DNA of 64,000 bases. It comes from Carya illinoinensis. Its lineage: Eukaryota > Streptophyta > Magnoliopsida > Fagales > Juglandaceae. Both the position numbers and the translations under genes were made by a program. The stretch is taken from NCBI RefSeq assembly GCF_018687715.1, contig NC_056753.1, forward strand, positions 7,959,001-8,023,000, read 5' to 3'. Under the pieces are notes generated by a model. The model was not told where the DNA came from, ran no database searches, and worked only from the letters and a program-made list of their open reading frames with translations. Shown piece after piece: positions 49,343 through 59,372 of the stretch. Position 1 is the stretch's first letter. Each line of letters starts with the position of its first letter.

Positions 49343-49678
49343 TCAAAAAGAAGATTTAAGCAAGGATTTTAAATTCTTATTCTCTTGTTTTATTGATTCT
49401 ATCTTCATGTTGGACTCCAGAAGAAGTCGCTGAAGTGTAGCAATATTCTCGTGGAGATTGTCAACTCCACAAGTTCTGGATTGCAGTCGCTGAGAAAATG
49501 CGACATTGGATGATGAGTATCGGGTACCGAGACTCACAAGCTCATAGATAGCTTCATTATCTGACCTATGAGTCAGATCATTATATTGCATAATAGCACC
49601 TGTGGTAGAAGCAGGTACAGCTGATGAACGAGGTGCAGAGTACCTCATATATTGGCCATGAGAAGATCGCTGAGTCAT
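49343..49678 (-). CDS. Antisense ORF inside Copia element 3, coiled-coil protein of unknown function
   Basis: The ATG at 49676-49678 opens 111 codons: MTQRSSHGQYMRYSAPRSSA, then a Thr/Ala/Gly part, a middle with NEAIYELVSLGTRYSSS, and a C-terminal helix rich in Leu, Ile, Glu and Lys (LHENIATLQRLLLES, SIKQENKNLKSLLK) that should form a coiled coil. The open frame continues 43 codons upstream of this Met, but that part lies in the presumed leader: a TATAAAA box stands at 49780-49786 and the leader is CT-rich. It lies between the remains of RT and RNase H, opposite in direction to gag-pol. It has no stop, although the pol around it is full of them. The function is unknown. Additional antisense ORFs have been described in some plant Copia and Gypsy elements. 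Confidence 0.6.
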   Translation of the reverse strand: MTQRSSHGQYMRYSAPRSSAVPASTTGAIMQYNDLTHRSDNEAIYELVSLGTRYSSSNVAFSQRLQSRTCGVDNLHENIATLQRLLLESNMKIESIKQENKNLKSLLKSSF

Positions 49679-49779
49679 TGTAGGATAAGAATGCAGAAAG
49701 AGATTGCAGAGTAAAAATGCAGTATGATTACAGAAAATTGAAGAAGATGAGATGCGAATGAAGATGAGCTGAATATCTC

Positions 49780-49786
49780 TTTTATA
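49780..49786 (-). promoter_or_regulatory. TATA box of the antisense ORF
   Basis: The minus strand reads CTCTATAAAAGAG, about 100 bp upstream of the ATG at 49678. Downstream is a CT-rich leader (CATCTTCATTCGCATCTCATC). Confidence 0.6.
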
Positions 49787-49854
49787 GAGAAAATTATGAT
49801 ACAGCATCTCTCGTGAAGCAAGAGAAAAGAGACGAAATATAGTTTCATAGCTCT

Positions 49855-49912
49855 GCGGCGCCTGACACCACGCCTGACAGCTACGGTGCCTGACAGCACG
49901 CCTGACCTACAG
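49855..49912 (-). promoter_or_regulatory. Four GTCAGGC boxes upstream of the antisense TATA
   Basis: On the plus strand GCCTGAC occurs four times at short spacing (CGCCTGACACC, CGCCTGACAGC, TGCCTGACAGC, CGCCTGACC). On the minus strand this is an array of GTCAGGC boxes 70-130 bp upstream of the TATA box. Confidence 0.45.
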
Positions 49913-50584
49913 AGGAGTTGAAAATCCGTGGTGCTTGTCTGATCTTAAAAGGCTGGCCACCGTTTTTATTAAAAAATGAGGTTAGCGGTTTAATGTTGAT
50001 GAATTCTCCACTAACTGTGTTATTTACAAGAACTCCAGAAGAGTACAACTCCAGAAGAGTAGTGATGAGCAGAAAGATCCAATTGTGATTATTTTATCAA
50101 CATGGATCAAGTCCACAGTTAGTTGGATGTACAGATGCGAGTTATCTTTCAGATACACACAAGAAGATCATTGCAATTCATTAGAAGAAAGTTGAAATTG
50201 ATATCAAGAATGTACGGTCAAGTAAAAATCTGGCAGATTTATTCACTAAAGCATTACCAACTGCAACATTTAAGAAGATTATGCAGAACATTGGAATGCG
50301 GAGGTTTGAAGACCTGTTATCATGCACTACCAACTGCAACATTTAAGAAGATTATGCAGAATATTGGAATGCGGAGGTTTTATCCCACTGGGTTTTCCTT
50401 CGCTAAGGTTTTATCCCACTGGGTTTTCCTTTGCAAGGTTTTAATGAGGCAATCCTAAAGCACTCGGCGATACACATGAATACTGTACTCTTTTTCCTTT
50501 GCCATTGATTTTTTCCCACAGGGTTTTTCCTTGGCAAGGTTTTAACGAGGCATATTCTTTAAATATGGTCATCCAAAAGGGAAG

Positions 50585-50949
50585 TGTTATAAACTATCTT
50601 GAATTGTATGACCACATTTATCTAGTCGTCAAATGCATAGTGCATAGTACTAGCATAGTGAGTTGGTCGACATATGCATAGTGCTAGCATAGTACTAGCA
50701 TAGTGAGTTAGCCGACATATGTATAGTGCATAGTACTAGCATAGTGAGTTGGCCGACATATGCATAGTGCATAGTGCTAGCATAGTACAACATAGTAAGT
50801 TAGCATAGTTCCCTTTGTACGCCTATATATATCGTTGAATTCTTTAAGAAATTCATAAGTTTCATAACCTTTCTGAACTCTATCTCTTTCTCTCTCTTTT
50901 TAAAAGTTTTATAATACGTTATGGCTCTCTTTTCTATGATTTCATAACA
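50585..50949 (+). repeat. 3' LTR of Copia element 3
   Basis: 365 bp, partner of 45431-45826, with one unit fewer of the internal CATAGTACTAGCATAG repeats. Confidence 0.9.
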
Positions 50950-51199
50950 ACTAAGGACTAAACGATAACTCAAAAACCTCCCAAAAAGTCAAGCCTCACG
51001 CCGACTACCTACAAGACTCAAAACAAGGAAAAATAAAAAGTATCCATTTGGTCTGCTAGCTGCAGCTCTTCTTCATTTTCTCAGTCCAAGTCCAACACTC
51101 ACGTCCTAGAGGCATGCTTCTATCTTGGGCCCACAGCACTCTTTTTGATTTACTTTTTTCATCTTTATGGGCTTTAGGCTTCAGCTCTAAGTAAGCTCC

Positions 51200-51630
51200 T
51201 TTGTGATAAATTTTTTCTAGACTTGATAAATCTTAAATTATAAGTTATATGAGCCGATCTAAATTTAATTAAAAACAAGAAAAATCATTTTACATGTCAA
51301 ATAAAGTTAAATCACATTATCCAATTAATACTCTTATTTTAATACATAAAACTCTTTTAACCCAAAATATTTAAGAGTATTAATATCACATAATTGACTA
51401 TTTATCACTAAGTGTGGTTTGTCATAGTATGTTATGATACGATCATCAGTTCCCTTTGTGGTCACAGGACATGAGATTGATGCACAATCTTACGCATGAG
51501 ATTAACGTATGTTGGCCAGTTAGATTAGTCAAGATAAAAGAAGATATTTTTAAGTTGTAGATGTCACGAGCATATGTTTGAATGGTTCAAGATTTTATTC
51601 TCTCAAGCATGCAATATTTTATGAAAGAGA
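51200..51630 (+). repeat. Part of a Tekay-like Gypsy 5' LTR (left piece)
   Basis: The 3' piece of this LTR continues after the solo LTR at 55043-55407 and ends before a PBS. The left border of the LTR is not visible, and 51200 is only an estimate. Confidence 0.35.
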
Positions 51631-54600
51631 TTATGTGTGACGCCCCCAAATTCCGTTTGGGATCGGACGGACATTTGAAGCGTCGAGACATGCAACACAA
51701 GGTTACCTGCCCCCGTTTATGACATATAAGATGCAATATTCGCAGCGGATAAATTTTTTCTTTAGCAATACTATGCACCAAATTGAAAATATCCCAAATG
51801 CTTAAAACATACTTCATACATAAAAATCCATTGAACAACTAAGATCACAACACTAGTCCAAAATGGTTATGATCCAAAAAGTAGTAGAGATGCAACTCAA
51901 TCGTACAAGTAGTAATTTACGTTAATTACTATATCAACATTTATGTCGCACCGTCACTTAGTCAACTGTGTCTAGTTGATCAACTCCTGATTCTCCTTCA
52001 GGTCCTGTAACAAGATCTACCATTCGGGGGGAATGGTAGTTAGGACTACCAAAGTGAGATTTGATTACAAATCTCAGTAAGTTAACAAAAAACTTCCACA
52101 CAAGCTAATGATGCATGGATGACAGTAAAAGCATAAATGCATAATCAAATTCATAAGTAATTAAAGCATAACTTGGAGTACAACATAGCATAATTGACAT
52201 AACTTAAATTGAAACATGAACTGAACTTGACTTGACATGAACTTGATCTGAAACTTGACTTAGCATGAACTTGCTTTGAAACTTGAATTAACATGAAAAA
52301 TACATACTCCACAGTTGTTGTGGCCCCATGTATTCTACGCAAACTTGACTTAACATGAAAAATACATACTCCACAGTTGTTGTGGCCCCATGTATTATAC
52401 GTATAAATACATACTCCACAGTTGTTGTGGCCCCATGTATTCTACACAAACTTGACTTAACATGAAAAATACATACTCCACAGTTGTTGTGGCCCCATGT
52501 ATTCTACGTGTAAATACATACTCCACAGTTGTTGTGGCCCCATATATTCTACGCATCACAATTGTAGTTAAATACATACTCCACAGTTGTTGTGGCCCCA
52601 TGTATTCTACACAAACATAATGTACTCAAGATGAAACGTGACTGGAATACAAAAGGACTGAAGCCCTGACGTAACATAACGTGACTTGAACATAACTTGA
52701 AATACATGACCAACTTGAGATAGAAACATTTCGTAACATGGCATAACATATAATAGACAACATATTTAACATGACATATTTGCAACAGTGAATATTACAT
52801 GACTTGACATACATGTAATAGATGGCATACTTAGCATGACGTACTTGTAAGGTACAGTCATACATGACAGAATATATTATGTAACAGATAAAAAAATTGA
52901 TGACAGAATAAATTCTGTATAATAGACTTACGTGATAACTTGGCATGGCATGACATATATGATAACACACATATATACACTGTAGTTCCTTTACTTAGCA
53001 CACATACACAGTAGACTGCTAGTAAGTTAAAAGCTAACTTACCTCGATCTCCACGTTTCTTATAAAACTTCAAGTGCGATCACGAGGAACTGTAATTAGT
53101 GATTCTAAAAGTTAGAACTAAATCACTAAAAATTTGAAATATGAAAAATACTAACTTAAAGAGTAAAATTTTTATTTTACTCTCTACATGTGGAAAAATG
53201 ACCGTTTTACCCATAACTTAAGGATTTTGCATACTAACTCCAAAAGTTTCCAAAATTTACATTTCTCATGTAAATTTTGTCCTAAATTTAAATATCAACT
53301 CAGAAAAATTTATAAAAAAACACAACTATGAAGAACACACTATGGTCGAAACATCCATAGGCCATTTCCCTTTATTTTTGTTGCAATTCCTTCCAACTTC
53401 AAAACTCATGCTTAAACCAAAATTTTGCAACAAACATCTTCCAATCCTAATTTCAAAACCATACTTAAAACATCCATTTAGAAAAAGCTAATAATCAACA
53501 CCAAACTTTTTTGTAAAAAGATCCAAGCACTTGAATCACAAGTTTTGACCTTAAATCAAAACATCTCCAAGAATTTCAAAAATCAAATCTTACTTCTAAC
53601 ATATTCATAATATCATCCTAACATCAATCATGCTTTAAATCATCAAACTAAAGTCACCAAAATCACAAAATAAAATTTGAAGTTTTTGGTTTTACACTTA
53701 ATCCAAAAACAGAAACTTTTTCCTCAACTAGTTTTGATAAATCTCTTGATCTATGACTTATAAATATATGATCTTCAAACCAAACCATTACATGGTTTAA
53801 AAAGATGTCCTAAAACATATACAAGCTTCTAATTCAAGATCACATGGTTAGAAATTAGTCAAAACATAAATTTAGCCAAGAATATCCACACTTTGGCTTA
53901 TCTGAATATCTCTTTGCATAAAATTTCATATATTTGAAACTAACATCAAATATCTTCAAAATAATAATATAACATGTATATAAGATGTTTAGGATCCTCC
54001 AATAAAATTATCAAAGTCATTAGAATAGGTTTAGACCACCAAAGAGTTAAACTTTCTCAAAACAGAAACTGTTTTTCCTCTTCCAGTTTCTAAGTTTCTA
54101 AATCTAAGAAAATCTTTCATCAAAACCTTTAATCATGCAAAAATCCTCAACCAATAGTCATATATACATGTTAACAATACTCCATAAAAATTTCGGACCA
54201 ATATCTATCCATTAGCTTGGTCAAAAACTCCAAACTATAACATATTCTCCAGTTTACCTCCCAGAATGACCTTTCTATAGTTTATACAATATTTGACTGA
54301 CTAAATGATCTTCAAATGGGGCAAATAAGATATCCCTGTAAACTAGACTCAAAACGGAACAACTTATATGAAGGAGACTTTATGATAAAACATTTACAAC
54401 AGCTTCTAAATTGGCGTGCAAAATACCTCCTAAAAGCTGTCCGAGAGAGAGTGTTTGATATTCTTTCAATGGAAGGTGTAAATGAAGATAATTTCGTGGG
54501 GAGAGGTGGCTGGAGATAATTATGGATGAGATATGGAAGAGATGAGGCTGGAGTTGAGAGTTGAGTGTAGTTTTCTCCTACCCAAAAAAAATCTATAATT

Positions 54601-55047
54601 GATTATCTTATAATATTCTATCCAATAATATCTACAAAAAATCAACTTAAGATACTTTTATCTAATAATATCTATAAAAATCAACTCAAAATATTTTTAA
54701 CCAATAATATTCATGAAAATTACCTCAAGATATTTCTTTTTATCCAATAATATCTACAGTTTTGAACAGACGTTTTGTCCGAAAATATGAAAAATGTTAT
54801 TACGCCATAAGACTTTAAATAATCCTCCGAGTCTAATGGCACAAATCATAATACATTTTGACACTTCTAACTATCTCCAATAATCAAAAATATACTTATG
54901 ATACCATAGTAAATAATAACACTAACGATATAGTTAGACAAAAACCTATACGATTAATGGATTCGTGAAAACTTATGAGGTTTTCACGAGGTTCCTAAAG
55001 TTAATAGAAATTTCACAATTGAATTTCTAGCGGGCTGTTACATTATG
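51631..55047 (-). mobile_element. Solo LTR, 3.4 kb, Gypsy type
   Basis: The LTR spans 51636-55042, starting TGTGACGCCCCCAAATTCCG and ending GGGCTGTTACA. It is flanked by the exact duplication TTATG (51631-51635, 55043-55047). It contains no coding region, PBS or PPT, so it is a product of LTR-LTR recombination. The orientation is taken from the TGTAACAGCCC start on the minus strand. It includes a six-copy tandem array at 52299-52612. Confidence 0.88.
52299..52612. repeat. Six-copy tandem array of a self-complementary 40-mer
   Basis: Each copy carries AATACATACTCCACAGTTGT followed by TGTGGCCCCATGTATTCTAC. AATACAT...ATGTATT and CCACA...TGTGG pair within each copy. Copies begin near 52299, 52357, 52405, 52467, 52513 and 52569. 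The longer spacers contain AAACTTGACTTAACATG. Confidence 0.9.
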
Positions 55048-55407
55048 TTTACAATATTTATGCTATGGTGAGTTTCTTACCGAGTATTCAACTCATTTTA
55101 GTTTTATTTTATATTTTTAACCACACATGTGAGGAAGAAGATGAGGACGAGCAAGTGGGCTAGGCTTAAATAGAGCAGTGTGATGAAATTTAGTCTCAGG
55201 CATTTTAGTTAATTTTACATTATGATAATAATTTTTCCAATTTAGTTTGCTTGGAGAACTCTGGTTACATTTTTTGTCTAGACACGGTTTATTTAATAAC
55301 CTTTTTATGAGATAAACAATTGTTTTATTAATTGTGCAAATCTTTCGCCTAGTTTTATTTTCGAGAGTACATGACATCCCTAGCCTAAAGGAATGAGGTG
55401 TTGTAAT
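55043..55407 (+). repeat. Tekay-like Gypsy 5' LTR, right piece
   Basis: The sequence after the solo LTR runs to a PBS-like TGGTATCAAAACCCAG at 55409, so it is the 3' part of an LTR. Confidence 0.5.
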
Positions 55408-55408
55408 A

Positions 55409-55424
55409 TGGTATCAAAACCCAG
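55409..55424 (+). other. Degenerate primer-binding site
   Basis: TGGTATCAAAACCCAG resembles the tRNA-iMet complement TGGTATCAGAGC, with mismatches. Confidence 0.6.
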
Positions 55425-57507
55425 ATCGAGAGATTTTGTAGAATTTTTTAAAAGAAAACAATATTTTTACATAAAAAGTATTTTATTGTATAGATCCAAG
55501 CGCTTTATTTTATAGATGATCAGAAAGTGACCTATGCCACGTACATTTTAAAAATATGGACAACCAAGGGTGAGAGTCAACACAAGCAATTACACAGACG
55601 GAGCTAGGACATGGAGTCCCCATCTCTTGGGAGGTTTTTAAAATGACCTCTTTGGATCACTTCTTTATTCAGACTTCTCCTGAATCTACGGTCCGTCAGT
55701 TTCGGGACAAGAAGAAAGCTGAAGAATTCGAGTGTGGTTTGGATCTTAAGATTAGGGAGCACGTTCATGCCCTCAAGATTTATAATTTCACTGAGCTGGT
55801 TATACCATCGTAGAAGAGAGCATTCAAGAGAATATTGAATACAACAATCAAAGAAAGCGCCAACAACAACAATAGCAGCAGCAACAACAACAACTCCAAC
55901 CTATGCCAAATAGTAATAAGAGACATCATCATGATAGCCGTCAAGAGCCATCATTAGAGGGACAAACTTATCCTACATGTTATACATGTGGGAAAAGGCA
56001 TTTTGAAAAATGCTTATATGGCCAGGATTTGTGCTACCAGTACAGGAAGCCAAATTATTTAGCTCGAGACTGGCAGATAAAGAAATCTGATATACTAAAA
56101 AAAAATAGAGAACAGAATATGGTGCCTATGGCACAATTATTTTCTCTTACCCCTAACGATGATGCGGTGTCAAATGATGTGGTCACAGGAACATTTCCTT
56201 ATCTTATCTTATGATTATATATATATATACACAAATCATGACAACACATTTAATATGATCCTCATAGTTCTAAGTCATTATGACATTCATATATGTATTT
56301 TGTTGTTATTTTCGCGTTATGCCTCAAGTCTATTTGATCCTAGTGCCACGTATCATTTATTTCAAACCACTATGTATCTTTGATTGAGAGGATACCTAAA
56401 ACACTAAAATCCAGTATGTTTGATGCTATGCCTGCGAGGGAACATATTAATTACAATTATGTGCTAGTGGGTTGTCCACTAGAAATTAAGGGGAGGATTC
56501 TTTTTGTAGATTTGATCATATTTAATATGTCCAGATTTGATGTAATTTTGTGAATGCATTGGTTATCGTAGAACAGTTCATCTGTAGATTATTTTAATAA
56601 GAAGGTAGTTTTCAAACCCACGAATGGGAATAAGTTTAGTTTTCACGAATCACAAGAAGTTTCCCCTCCTCGAGTAATCTTGGCAAAACAGGACACCCGA
56701 TTATTGAGACAAGTTTGTACAGGATTTTTAGTAAACTTAGTTTCACTATCAGTAGATGGACTTAGGCCCGGATTGATTAACCAAAACTAAAAATCTCATC
56801 TCATCTATCTTGTCTCATCATAACTTTTTCAAATTTTCATATAAAATATAATAAACAATTTAACTTTTTCAAATTTCAATACAAAACTAATATTAAAAAA
56901 TTATATTATAACAATATTTTATTTATTACTATTCAAAACATCTTATCCCATCTCATTTCATCTGTGTAACCAAATGAGACCTTAGAGTTGAGGATATAGA
57001 AGTGGTCAAAGAGTTTGGAAATGCATTTCCAGAGGACCTTCTAGGGCTACCTCTAGATAGGGAAGTGGAGTTCTTGCTAAATCTTACCCCAAGAACTATG
57101 CTTATATACAAGGGACCTTACCACATGGCTCCAATTGAGTTAAAAGGAGCTCAATGATTAGTTACATGAGTTACTAGAGAAGAGTTTCATACACCCCAGT
57201 GTGTCTCCTTGGAGGGCTCTAGTACTCTTGGAGAAGAAGAATGATGGGTCCATACGATTACAAGGAGTTGAATAAGGCGACCATTAAGGACAGGTACCAT
57301 CTTCCATTGATAGATAACCTATTTGATCAACTACAGAGAACACTAGTCTTTTTCAAGATACATTGCGATCCAGGTATCATCAGTTGAAGGTCAAGGAGAC
57401 AAAAACTTAGATACCGCTTTTTGGACACAATATGGGCATTATGGATTCCTTCTTATGTCCTTCAGTTTAACTAATGCCCCTGCCACTTTCATTGATTTTA
57501 AGAATAT
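55425..57507 (+). pseudogene. Tekay-like Gypsy gag, protease and start of RT
   Basis: Gag WEVFKMTSLDHFF, then a CAA/CAG-rich tract (55860-55900), a knuckle-like CYTCGKRHFEKC with CYQYRKPNYLARDW, and the protease linker DLIIFNMSRFDVIL. RT starts FPEDLLGLPLDREVEFLL and goes as far as [11 protein letters not shown] near 57500, where it breaks off. There are many stops, and a MITE inserted at 56762-56985. Confidence 0.82.
56762..56985. mobile_element. MITE inserted in the Gypsy protease-RT region
   Basis: Left end AGGCCCGGATTGATTAACC, right end TGTAACCAAATGAGACCT. It shares the interior with the MITE at 10907-11124. CTTAG occurs on both sides, a possible target duplication. Skipping it restores the Gypsy text (LSVDG into RVEDIEVVKEFG). 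Confidence 0.78.
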
Positions 57508-57644
57508 AGGTGATGAGCTATGAAGTGAGATTTCATAATTAATGTTGCGAGATAGGTAGCTTAATCGTAAAATTATGATTAACACACTTTAACTAGTTTA
57601 GATAGATTAGTTATTAAAGTCAATTATTTGAAAGCCAACTTTTA
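57508..57644. repeat. Segment shared with 43896-44031
   Basis: Both contain GATGAGYTAYGAAGTGAGAT, TTAACTAGTTTAGAT and AAAGCCAACTTTTAT in the same order. Probably pieces of one LTR or internal region from related elements. Confidence 0.65.
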
Positions 57645-59372
57645 TCTTCATAACACACATTTGAGCTGACCGAAGTTTAATTATTAGTATCTTCGTAATG
57701 AATGTTAAGGATTTGAAATGACCGGGGCCTTTTCCACTAGCTAAAGAGGTCCGTGATTTTGGATGTGTTTTTTTAATCCAAGTGATATGCCAACTTGATG
57801 GAGAACACTCTTTTTTTTTTTGAACAGTTCCAACTGTTTTGTTAAAGTTCTTACTTTTTGTGAAAGCTCACCACAGACTTTTTAACATAGTATCAAGGAA
57901 TTCACTAAGATTTTTTAACAGTAAGGTGGCATTCATGCTATAATAGCTAGGCAAGAGATGAGATACCTGTTTGGATGAGTGTGAGAGCTTCTTCTTCTTT
58001 ACTTACCAATATAAATATGAAAACCCATATACTTCACTTTGTTGGGAGTCATTTTCATGCTCAAGATGGATGTTACCGTTTGGGTGGTTTGCCCCTTAAT
58101 GGTGCTGGGAGGATTGAGAGGAGGATATTCCGTCTCAACCCCAATGATGGAAGGGGAGCGGTCACCTAGAGAAACCCTTGCGAGAATCACAGCGCCATCT
58201 TTGGAGAAGGTGATCCGTCCCCTTTCCCCCTTTTCATGACTGTGAAGGCTTGTGGTTTTCCCCTCCCTCCACCTATCATGTTATCACTCCACTTTCCCTC
58301 TCGCTCTCTCTTATTATTTTTTTTTTTTTCACTTTGTTATTTCATTTATTGAAATTAAGTTGGTTTTTTGATTCTTTAAATTTTTGTTCTTAAGTTTTTT
58401 TTTTTGTGTTTTGTTATTTATTTATGTATTTCAATGCCTTAAAATTCTTTTTTTTTTAAACCATTCTTATATTATTTTAGTTTTCCTATTTAAGATTTTC
58501 GGGTGATTTTAATTTTTCTTTGGATTTTATTATTTTTTATTTGTAGTACTTAGCTTTTATAATAATTTTTGGCTTTTTACGCTATTTGGCTTTAATTTTT
58601 ATAAATGTTTTATTCTATAACGTGTTATATGAAAACTGGAACGACTGAATTTGATTAAAACTAAAAAGTTAGACTACAACTTACATATAATCGTGAAGTG
58701 TGTAAATATTATACAGTCATTTTGAAAAAAAGTTATATTTATTATTAAAATATTAATTTTCTTTTCATGTATATCTGGTATTTATTTATTTTTTAAAATG
58801 ATTCTACAGCTTGCACACTCATACCTGCAAGTATTATTTCTTGAAATTAAAATCTGTTAGAGCGAAGAATTTTAAATTTGAAGTAAAAGGATAAATGTAT
58901 TTATGAAAACACATAAATTATTTTGATATTTATCTTTAAAATATTTCTGAACTTCAAGGGATAAATTGAAACAGTTCATTCCGAAATGGAAACCTAGGTG
59001 AAGCTAAATTCAGAAAATCTTCATTTTAAAATTATTTTTCTGAAAAAGAAATTGTTATAAGTTGATGATTAGAAATTTAAGAAATGGAAAAGAACAAAAC
59101 AGTGTAGTGAAGGAGATGGAGAGATGACCCTGGTGTTGAGTACTTTGCGAGAATTGGCGGGAATGATGATGACCCTCCAGACCAGACCCAAGTTTACCAA
59201 CTGCCACCCACCACCCACCATGTCTCAACCTTCAAAACCAAGGGATTTAGACCTCTCAACTGCTTCTCAACAAGTGCCTTCACCTTCACCTTCCCCTTTT
59301 CATTCCCACTTCTTGTTCTTGTAGCCGCTTCTGCTAACTTTAGATCTCAAATCAACATTGTCAGTTCTCTGA
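57645..59372. other. Intergenic region and promoter of the DOMON/b561 gene
   Basis: T-rich and AT-rich (several T runs 58318-58470). No convincing ORF. From about 59000 it is the presumed promoter and leader of the following gene. Confidence 0.45.

Larger units (their letters stand above)
48100..50330 (+). pseudogene. Copia element 3 pol remnants
   Basis: At 48160-48340 the linker before RT is recognisable (GQVPENNEISLHFMNNGEI and an acidic SNDESESRIVEEYD). Only fragments of RT follow. RNase H ends near 50330 with ENLADLFTKALPT-like text that is tandemly repeated (about 60 bp). No catalytic motif is intact. Confidence 0.65.
45426..50954 (+). mobile_element. Copia element 3 (complete structure, decayed pol, antisense ORF)
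   Basis: LTRs 45431-45826 and 50585-50949. The first begins TATTATAAAC (TG lost), the second TGTTATAAAC, and both end TTCATAACA. The flanking bases GCTAA and ACTAA agree at four of five, an old target duplication. A polypurine tract AAAAGGGAAG abuts the 3' LTR. Internally: gag 45929-46977, a shredded pol (48150-49100 and 50090-50330), and a clean antisense ORF at 49343-49678. Confidence 0.9.

Noticed and set aside
52395..52785. Minus-strand ORFs with repeated GATTTVEYV
   Set aside because: They are translations of the 40-mer tandem array in the solo LTR.
57975..58240. Overlapping ORFs on both strands near 58 kb
   Set aside because: Short, mutually overlapping, no recognisable domain, and no splice partners.
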